NCBI GenBank assembly: GCA_020722405.1 | Contig: DYKW01000040.1 | Span: forward strand, 1-11,848 | Source of the DNA: Anaerolinea thermophila | GTDB lineage: Bacteria > Chloroflexota > Anaerolineae > Anaerolineales > DRKV01 | Direction of reading: 5' to 3' | DNA length: 11,848 bases | Part shown: one piece after another, positions 1 through 5,117 of the stretch | Layout of the letters: every line of letters starts with the position of its first letter | Position numbering within the stretch: the first letter of the stretch is position 1 | Translations under genes and position numbers: made by a program | Notes under the pieces: generated by a model | What the model saw: only the letters and a program-made list of their open reading frames with translations | The model's database searches: none | What the model was told of the DNA's origin: nothing

Positions 1-30
1 CTGTTAAAGTATACCCAAAAAAGACAGAAA

Positions 31-75
31 TGTATTGCAGTTTGCAAAATTGTATTGCAGTTTGCAAAATTGTAT
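31..75. repeat. 20-bp direct tandem repeat, 2.25 copies
   Basis: The unit TGTATTGCAGTTTGCAAAAT occurs twice back to back (31-50 and 51-70) without a mismatch, followed by a partial third copy TGTAT (71-75). Each unit holds the 8-bp palindrome TTTGCAAA and a TGCA-GTT-TGCA arrangement. A 20-bp period is about two helical turns, so the copies face the same side of the DNA. That fits either tandem binding sites for a regulator or a simple slippage duplication. It lies about 85 bp upstream of rsmG. Whether it serves rsmG or a gene left of the window cannot be told. Confidence 0.85.
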
Positions 76-146
76 GCTATGACTCCCAAGTCATCGTCTT
101 CACTAGCAGAAGACCCCTACAGACTTCCTAATTCTCCCTGAGCAGG

Positions 147-152
147 TATAAT
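147..152 (+). promoter_or_regulatory. -10 box of rsmG (probable leaderless start)
   Basis: A perfect TATAAT hexamer ends 7 nt before the rsmG ATG, so transcription would begin at or next to the A of the start codon. The best -35 candidate is TTCCTA at 125-130 with a 16-bp spacer, which is weak. There is no good Shine-Dalgarno: AGCAGG at 141-146 lies 12 nt from the ATG and overlaps the promoter spacer. The same spacing is found at era, which strengthens the call. Confidence 0.55.
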
Positions 153-158
153 CACTGC

Positions 159-869
159 ATGGAAACACTAACGCAACAAGCATGGCAACTCTTTGGCATA
201 CGCCTGACAGTTGATCAGCAGCGAGCGCTTGAGATTTACGAACGCGAATTGCTGGCCTGGAATGAAACGCATAATCTGACAGCAATTTCTGCTCCTGAGG
301 AAGTGCGCACCAAGCACTTCCTGGATTCCTTTAGTTGTGTGTTGGCATTACGCGGTACACGTTCCCAATATTTGGCGGATATCGGTACCGGTGCAGGTTT
401 TCCCGGCTTGCCATTGAAAATCATTTATCCTCATTTACGGGTCATGCTCGTCGAATCAATTCGCAAAAAGGCTGATTTTTGTGCCCACATTGTAGATACG
501 CTTGGCTTGCAAAACGTACAAATTGTAGTAAGTCGGGCGGAAGAGGTGGGGCAAGATCCGGCATATCGTGAAAGGTACGATGTAGTGGTTGCGCGGGCGG
601 TGGCTTTGATGCCAATATTGACGGAGTATTTGCTGCCTCTAGTACGGGTAGGGGGGCACATGATTGCCATGAAGGGAGAATCGGCACCGGCGGAAGTGCA
701 TGCCGCCGAAAACGCCATTCACGTGTTGGGAGGCAATTTGCGCCAGTTGCACCCCGTTGCCCTACCCGGGGTGGCCGAAGATCGCTACTTGGTGGTTGTC
801 GATAAAGTTGCAGCCACGCCTTCACAATACCCCCGACGGGTGGGTATCCCCAAGAAACGCCCGCTTTGA
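159..869 (+). CDS. rsmG: 16S rRNA (guanine-N7) methyltransferase RsmG
   Basis: RsmG (GidB) uses S-adenosylmethionine to methylate N7 of G527 (E. coli numbering) in the 530 loop of 16S rRNA; loss of this mark is known to cause low-level streptomycin resistance. The 236-residue product matches the family in length and order. The N-terminal helices end in NLTAI (residues 39-43), followed by KHFLDSF (52-58), the SAM-binding loop DIGTGAGFPG (74-83), the acidic motif-II residue E99 in VESIRKKADF, a GGHMIAMKG strand (165-173), and the usual basic tail PRRVGIPKKRPL at the C-terminus. The ATG at 159 is the natural start: it sits 7 nt after a TATAAT box and gives a family-length N-terminus. It converges on the MOSC pseudogene with 3 bp between stop codons and no obvious terminator. 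It is not beside parA/parB or mnmG, its frequent neighbours elsewhere. Confidence 0.97.
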   Translation: METLTQQAWQLFGIRLTVDQQRALEIYERELLAWNETHNLTAISAPEEVRTKHFLDSFSCVLALRGTRSQYLADIGTGAGFPGLPLKIIYPHLRVMLVESIRKKADFCAHIVDTLGLQNVQIVVSRAEEVGQDPAYRERYDVVVARAVALMPILTEYLLPLVRVGGHMIAMKGESAPAEVHAAENAIHVLGGNLRQLHPVALPGVAEDRYLVVVDKVAATPSQYPRRVGIPKKRPL

Positions 870-872
870 ATG

Positions 873-1330
873 TTAACCTAGTCTGACCGGCATTCCAATG
901 TGAATTTCCCCACCCGTGAGGACGCGCCCATACACGCGTGACCAGCCGTTGAGACTTCTTTGCCGAATTCGTGAGATATCCCCGTCTTGAAGATAATCTC
1001 GAATCGTCCTACAGGGGGAGGTATAACGCGTGACTTCCAGGGTGACCTGATCCCCAATGTGAAGCCGCACCCCTGGGATTACCTGATCCCAGGCCAGACC
1101 CCACAGGGTGAGGTTTTCCCCCAGGGCGCCGGGGAAGACGGGGTGTCCCTCCGCCTGTAAGGTCAGGATGCGTTCCAGGCTATACAGGCATACTGCACGT
1201 TCTGGCCCACCGTGGACTTCCGGGTGGACCTGTCGATCACCGCGTAGCCCTAAGGGGGAATCGTAGCAATTTGTACCAGCCGCTTGGGCGCACCATCAGA
1301 AAGGTTAATTTATGCCAGATGCGCGCTCAT
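873..1330 (-). pseudogene. MOSC-domain protein, disrupted (nonsense codon plus 1-base frameshift)
   Basis: MOSC domains (molybdenum cofactor sulfurase C-terminal family) are sulfur-carrier domains related to those acting on molybdenum cofactor or reactive N-hydroxylated substrates. The ATG at 1330-1328 overlaps the recF stop as ATGA, marking the original start. From it one reads MSAHLA, a TAA stop (1312-1310), then INLSDGAPKRLVQIATIPP and a TAG. The rest is in another frame: LGLRGDRQVHPEVHGG (from about 1253), AVCLYSLERI, HPVFPGALGENLT, VTRYTSPCRTI with the family's conserved Cys, and a WSRVYGRVL stretch near the C-terminus, ending with TAA at 873-875. One extra C in the C5 run (coding strand, 1258-1254) would join the frames as IPPLGLRGDR. 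The second frame has no ATG, GTG or TTG until a GTG at 1070, which would give only 65 residues. With two separate lesions I call it a pseudogene; the frameshift alone could be a homopolymer error. The full length would be about 152 codons, a small MOSC protein. Confidence 0.85.
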
Positions 1331-2538
1331 GATGCAATCTCCAATTGCCCGGCCTGAATATGCCAAATGCGGGCGCGATTTACGAACGCAGGTGTAAACA
1401 GACTGAGGTCTGTGGTCGTGGCAAACATCTGTTCGCTGTGTGCTAAACGTTGCAGCAGGTCTTCCCGGCGGGTAGGGTCTAGTTCGGCCAGCATTTCATC
1501 CAACAGGAGTACCGGCCACTCGCCACTTTTCGAGTGCATCCAGGTAACTTCGGCCAATTTTAGCGCCATCATTGCCGTGCGCACCTGACCGCGTGAACCG
1601 TAATGCCTGAGCGAAACCCCATTGGCCAGAAAATCTAAATCATCGCGGTGCGGGCCAATGGTAGTAACGCCGCGTTGGATATCCTGACGCCGTTGGGCCT
1701 CGAGTTGGACAATAAAACGGGCGCGAATTTCATTCATCGTCAAGTGCGTCCGCTCTATGGGGGCATCCAACGGCAGCGCATATTGTGCCGTTGCTTGGGG
1801 AATTGGTTCCATGGATGGTTGGTAAACCAGGCGCAAAATTTCTGCTCCGCGGCTCAATTCTCGGTGTGCATTTGCCGCCAGCGCACCCAATTCATGGATG
1901 GCTTGAATGCGTGCATGAATGATTTTCGCCCCCCATTCACTGATTTGCTCATCCCAATAAGCCAATTGATCACTATCGCTACGGCCTTCCTGAAGCGTTT
2001 TCAGCAACGCGTTACGTTGATCAAGCGCCTTTTGATATTGTCTTAGCGCCTCAGGGTAAGAAGACACAATTTGTGAAAGTGTCATGTCCAGGTAGCGACG
2101 ACGTAGTTCTGGCGCACCTTCGATGATTTGTAGCATTTGTGGTAAAAAAAGCACCGCGTTGAAACGCCCTAGCAAGGCATTGATTTTATATGGCACCCCA
2201 TCTAACAATGCCTCCCGTCGCAGGGATGGAGGGTCGGTTGAAAAAGCGCCTTGCTCTTGAATCAACCGAATTTCTAGGTGATGGCGGCGTCCGGCGCGAG
2301 TATAGTCCGCCACAATACGCGTAACCGCTAATGGTTCACGAGCCGCAAGGAAGTTCACCACTTGTCGAACATGGCCGGCTGAGAAGGCGCTGAATGTTGC
2401 TAGAAAGTAGATAGCCTCTAATAGACTAGTTTTCCCTTGGGCATTGTCTCCAACCAGTAACGTGACGCCGGGGGAAATAGCAACATCCAGGCGGGAGAAA
2501 AAGCGGTAATTCGTTAATGAAAGGTGGTTTAATTGCAT
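1327..2538 (-). CDS. recF: DNA replication and repair protein RecF
   Basis: RecF is an SMC-like ATPase that, with RecO and RecR, loads RecA at single-strand gaps and helps stalled forks restart. The 403-residue product shows the complete set of motifs: Walker A GDNAQGKT (30-37), the RecF stretch VLFLPQML (129-136) followed by GAPELRRRYLD (141-151), TTIGPHRDDL (292-301), the ABC signature region around YGSRGQVRTAMMALKLAE (313-330), Walker B VLLLDEM (343-349) and the D-loop AELD (351-354). Length is normal to slightly long. The ATG at 2538 begins the typical N-terminal strand MQLNHLSLTNYRFF. It lies 80 bp after def on the same strand, with a hairpin between, and its TGA overlaps the ATG of the MOSC pseudogene. 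It is not in the dnaA-dnaN-recF-gyrB cluster of many bacteria. No clear Shine-Dalgarno is visible. Confidence 0.97.
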   Translation of the reverse strand: MQLNHLSLTNYRFFSRLDVAISPGVTLLVGDNAQGKTSLLEAIYFLATFSAFSAGHVRQVVNFLAAREPLAVTRIVADYTRAGRRHHLEIRLIQEQGAFSTDPPSLRREALLDGVPYKINALLGRFNAVLFLPQMLQIIEGAPELRRRYLDMTLSQIVSSYPEALRQYQKALDQRNALLKTLQEGRSDSDQLAYWDEQISEWGAKIIHARIQAIHELGALAANAHRELSRGAEILRLVYQPSMEPIPQATAQYALPLDAPIERTHLTMNEIRARFIVQLEAQRRQDIQRGVTTIGPHRDDLDFLANGVSLRHYGSRGQVRTAMMALKLAEVTWMHSKSGEWPVLLLDEMLAELDPTRREDLLQRLAHSEQMFATTTDLSLFTPAFVNRARIWHIQAGQLEIAS

Positions 2539-2560
2539 AATGGTGAGATCGCGCGCTGAG

Positions 2561-2590
2561 GGGATGCGCGCGAAACTATGCGCACATCCC
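2561..2590. repeat. Imperfect stem-loop between def and recF
   Basis: GGGATG-C-GCGC and GCGC-A-CATCCC can pair (6 bp, one mismatch, 4 bp) around an 8-nt loop GAAACTAT. A further GGGATGC copy follows at 2597-2603. No T-run follows on either strand, so it is not a standard intrinsic terminator. It may moderate read-through or protect RNA ends between def and recF. Confidence 0.5.
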
Positions 2591-2618
2591 CGCGACGGGA
2601 TGCACCTGATTGAAGTAC

Positions 2619-3131
2619 CTAATCCGCAGCGGTAGATTGTTCGGCGATTTCGGTGGGTTTGAAGACTTCCAGGGCTTTGTCGGTGAACAATACGCCGTTC
2701 AGGTGATCAATTTCGTGTTGGAAGATACGGGCTACCCAGCCACGAAGTTTCAACTTGACCGGTTGACCGTGGCGGTTTTGGCCTTTAACGGTGATGCTGG
2801 TGGAACGCTCTACATCGCCCAACAGACCGGGAATGGATAAGCAGCCCTCAGTACCGATTTCGGTCTCGCGAGAAAAACGCGTGATTTCCGGGTTTACCAT
2901 CATGTATAGACGTGGTGGTACGTTTTCATCTTCGTCATCGCCGTATTCGACTACGATAACGCGTAATGAAACATCTACTTGCGGGGCAGCTAATCCTACA
3001 CCTGGTGCAACGCGCATGGTATCAACCATATCGTCAATCAGGGTTTGTAGTTCGTTATCAAAATGAGTTACAGGACGTGCCTTACGCCGCAGGGTAGGGT
3101 GGGGTACAGTGATAATGTTTCGAATTGCCAT
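2619..3131 (-). CDS. def: Peptide deformylase
   Basis: Def removes the formyl group from the N-terminal formyl-methionine of nascent proteins at the ribosome exit, using a metal held by one Cys and two His. All three family motifs are intact: GVGLAAPQ (44-51), EGCLSIPG (95-102, metal ligand C97) and QHEIDHLNG (138-146, ligands H139 and H143, catalytic E140). The 170-residue length is normal, with a short acidic loop DDEDEN (65-70) before the second motif. The ATG at 3131 gives the usual MAIRNIITVPHPTLR N-terminus. AAGGA (3147-3143) lies 11 nt upstream as a plausible, slightly distant Shine-Dalgarno. It sits 42 bp after the CNB/PH membrane protein gene and 80 bp before recF on the same strand, so co-transcription is likely. 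It is not next to fmt, a common partner elsewhere. Confidence 0.97.
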   Translation of the reverse strand: MAIRNIITVPHPTLRRKARPVTHFDNELQTLIDDMVDTMRVAPGVGLAAPQVDVSLRVIVVEYGDDEDENVPPRLYMMVNPEITRFSRETEIGTEGCLSIPGLLGDVERSTSITVKGQNRHGQPVKLKLRGWVARIFQHEIDHLNGVLFTDKALEVFKPTEIAEQSTAAD

Positions 3132-3159
3132 TGTTTTTTCTATCCTTTTGTTTTTTATG

Positions 3160-3171
3160 AATACCGGTATT
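3160..3171. repeat. 12-bp perfect palindrome AATACCGGTATT
   Basis: A self-complementary AATACCGGTATT lies between the stop of the CNB/PH gene and the start of def, about 28 bp upstream of the def ATG. It could be a small operator or chance. With no loop bases it cannot form a stable intramolecular hairpin except as a cruciform. Confidence 0.4.
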
Positions 3172-3173
3172 TT

Positions 3174-4802
3174 TCAGTCAGGTGAATTGTTTTGAGAAGG
3201 TAGGTTGGTTTCCTCATGATAAACGCGTAGCCAACGAGCCATGCGATTGAAGTCCTGTTTTTCTTGCTCGGCCTGTTGTTTGCGCTTGAGTGCATCCATA
3301 CGCCAGAAAATGTCCTGTTGTGCCTGTGCTGGGTTGAAGATATCTCTGAAGCTGAAGATGCTACCGCTGACGTCGATCACGACGTTCCCAAAGTTGAACA
3401 AAATACGTATCAACCCATGCCGGTCTACTTTGATAGAAAGCACATTACCTAGTGGGGCTTCTTTGCGTTGTTCAGAACCGAATGGACGGCGTTCGATATC
3501 ATACAATTTTTCGGAAGTTACCTGATAGATATCGTTGCGCCAGTCTATGTATAGATACCCCCACCAGCCGAGCAGACCGATGAGAGTGCTTATGCCGGCA
3601 ATTAGGTTGAGCCAGCCGACAATTGTAATCGTGAACAAGAATAAGATCAGTGAACTTGGGATCAACGTCTTGCGCAATAAAACCAGCCAATGTTTCCGGT
3701 AGGTGATACGGTCTTTGGCTTCGAAGCGCATCTTGAAAATGTTGATATGATCCCAAATGGTATTGCCAACTGAGGGTGGGGGCAATGGCTTGGGAGGCCA
3801 AGCCAGCGGTTTAGGGGCGTGTACCTGCTCAGGATCCATTTTCAATTCTTGACGTACCATGCGGTGCATGCTGAGTTCTTGTGCCATTTTTTGCTGTTCC
3901 TGGGCGCGCTGCCAGTGCTCATTTATCAACGCTGCCACACGCTCCGGTTCGGGAACCTGCCGCAACCGGATATCACTGGTAAAGAAACTTACGATGATGT
4001 CACCATAGCCTAGCAATCGGCTAATTTGTGATGTGCTGATCTTTATCGCACGTACCGCATGAAGAGGGGCCTCCTGGCGATTTTCGTATAACCCAACGAT
4101 TTTTTCCAGCCAGATGACACGTTGATTGGTGATGATATAGTAATCGTTGCCCCAATCCACGTACCGCCAGATGCCCCATAGTATCCCGCCAACGAGAAGT
4201 GCAATGCCCAGCCAGAAGACCGATTCAAAGGACGTGACTCTTCCTCCCCAGGCAATCAAAAGTGCAACTACCATCAACAGAAAAACGGGAGTCAGACTCA
4301 TCCATAAGAAGTCTGAATGTTTGCGGGTTACCAGATAAATGCTTTCATTTTCTCCGATCCAATCGAATCGGGCGGCGCGTGCCATCTTGCGGCTATCCGC
4401 AATCATCTTTAAGTTTTTGTGTACCTGAGGGTACACTTTAATGATGGATTGGAACGCCTTTTCATCCAGGTAGGCCAACACCGTTGGATTTTCATCTGTC
4501 GAAACGTTGGCTGTGCGACGGTGCGCGAAATTTAACAAGCCCTCCTCGCCAAAATAGTCGCCGAAAACGAGCCTTGCCAGCGTTCTCTCTGCCTCTTTTT
4601 CGGTGCGCCAGACGCGTATTGCACCGCGATATACCACATAAAAACGGTCAGCATCCTCACCCTCTCGGCAAATCAGTTCATCTTTTTTGTAGTGTATGAA
4701 CCGAAAGCGCGTGGCGATATATTCCAAATCTTGGTCGCTAAGCCCCACAAAGAGGTGAGACTTGCGCAAGGTACTCAATACTCGTTCTTGGTCTTGTGGC
4801 AT
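3174..4802 (-). CDS. Cyclic-nucleotide-binding membrane protein with two bacterial PH (bPH_2) domains
   Basis: Numbering is from the longest open frame (start 5027, 617 residues). I prefer the internal ATG at 4802 (M76, 542 residues), because the preceding 75 codons are unconserved-looking, carry a run of five Asp and overlap a promoter-like site. Domains in order: a cNMP-binding fold (about 88-205) with a phosphate-cassette-like FGEEGLL (159-165) and R171 in RTANV; two hydrophobic helices (about 240-260 and 269-289); a bPH_2-type domain (about 293-370, NDYYIITNQRVIWLE); a charged and proline-rich linker (371-440); two more helices (about 447-470 and 472-492); a second PH-like domain (about 497-560, YQVTSEKLYDIERR); and a charged helical tail. 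The pattern predicts an inner-membrane protein whose cytoplasmic head senses a cyclic nucleotide or keeps only the fold. There is no helix-turn-helix, kinase or cyclase domain, so its output is unknown. It leads the def-recF block. Confidence 0.85.
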   Translation of the reverse strand: MPQDQERVLSTLRKSHLFVGLSDQDLEYIATRFRFIHYKKDELICREGEDADRFYVVYRGAIRVWRTEKEAERTLARLVFGDYFGEEGLLNFAHRRTANVSTDENPTVLAYLDEKAFQSIIKVYPQVHKNLKMIADSRKMARAARFDWIGENESIYLVTRKHSDFLWMSLTPVFLLMVVALLIAWGGRVTSFESVFWLGIALLVGGILWGIWRYVDWGNDYYIITNQRVIWLEKIVGLYENRQEAPLHAVRAIKISTSQISRLLGYGDIIVSFFTSDIRLRQVPEPERVAALINEHWQRAQEQQKMAQELSMHRMVRQELKMDPEQVHAPKPLAWPPKPLPPPSVGNTIWDHINIFKMRFEAKDRITYRKHWLVLLRKTLIPSSLILFLFTITIVGWLNLIAGISTLIGLLGWWGYLYIDWRNDIYQVTSEKLYDIERRPFGSEQRKEAPLGNVLSIKVDRHGLIRILFNFGNVVIDVSGSIFSFRDIFNPAQAQQDIFWRMDALKRKQQAEQEKQDFNRMARWLRVYHEETNLPSQNNSPD

Positions 4803-4963
4803 AGGGCAAGTGAAGTGAGAGAGACGATAACCTAGCAGTACGGCAATTGTTTGGCTACCTGGCCTTGGATATGCGCTTACAGATATTGTGGATTGGAGAA
4901 AGTCGGCGACATCCGTCTTATTTGAGGATAAATTTGGTAGTTTTATGTTGCGGAGCAAAAATC

Positions 4964-4981
4964 CATCATCATCATCATCAT
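4964..4981. repeat. Trinucleotide microsatellite (CAT)6
   Basis: Six uninterrupted CAT units (ATG on the minus strand) lie between the putative promoter and the preferred start of the CNB/PH gene. If the longer frame from 5027 were translated it would encode a run of Asp. If not, it is part of the mRNA leader and offers a row of AUG triplets in a frame that soon hits TAA. Confidence 0.8.
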
Positions 4982-4991
4982 GTAAGCAATT

Positions 4992-5012
4992 ACAAATTGT
5001 AGCACAATTTGT
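4992..5012. promoter_or_regulatory. Perfect 9-3-9 inverted repeat, candidate operator
   Basis: ACAAATTGT, spacer AGC, ACAATTTGT: both 9-bp arms are exact reverse complements. The minus-strand extended -10 box (4996-5004) lies inside it, so a dimeric protein bound here would block RNA polymerase. The bound protein is unknown; the nearby cyclic-nucleotide-binding protein has no DNA-binding domain. Confidence 0.55.
4996..5004 (-). promoter_or_regulatory. Extended -10 promoter element for the CNB/PH-def-recF block
   Basis: Read on the minus strand this is TGC-TACAAT: a TGn extension directly before a 5/6 match to TATAAT. No good -35 is present, as expected for some extended -10 promoters. A start about 7 nt later, near 4989, would give a leader of roughly 187 nt before the ATG at 4802. 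It lies just beyond the terminator at 5061-5091, so this block needs its own promoter about here. Confidence 0.45.
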
Positions 5013-5060
5013 GCCTGGTTTTGTCATTCTAAAGTTATTTTTGAGTTGTGCATTATCGAA

Positions 5061-5091
5061 AAAAGTCCGGTGCTTTCGACACCGGACTTTT
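5061..5091 (-). terminator. Intrinsic (rho-independent) terminator of the large secreted-protein gene
   Basis: Arms 5061-5072 (AAAAGTCCGGTG) and 5080-5091 (CACCGGACTTTT) pair perfectly over 12 bp around a 7-nt loop. On the minus strand the stem runs into six T residues (the A run at 5059-5064). It begins 26 bp after the stop codon of the 1327-residue protein. On the plus strand the T run is shorter (TTTT, then GG), but no plus-strand gene ends here. Confidence 0.92.
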
Positions 5092-5117
5092 GGTTGGTTG
5101 TCCCTGGAAGCCCAGGC

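Noticed and set aside
96..114. Small inverted repeat GTCTTC/GAAGAC upstream of rsmG
   Set aside because: The 6-bp stem with a 7-nt loop has no T-run and is too short to call a terminator or operator.
1072..1093. Perfect 8-bp inverted repeat CCTGGGAT/ATCCCAGG with a 6-nt loop
   Set aside because: It lies inside the MOSC coding remnant, encodes expected MOSC residues (WDQVIPG) and has no T-run on either strand, so it is more likely codon-driven coincidence than a terminator of rsmG.
1254..1258. Programmed -1 frameshift at the C5 run in the MOSC gene
   Set aside because: The slip would join the frames correctly just before a stop, but no good slippery heptamer is present and the earlier in-frame TAA would still end translation; pseudogene is simpler.
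1648..2046. Plus-strand open frame of 132 codons opposite recF
   Set aside because: Contained in recF, whose motifs are complete; the antisense translation resembles no known family.
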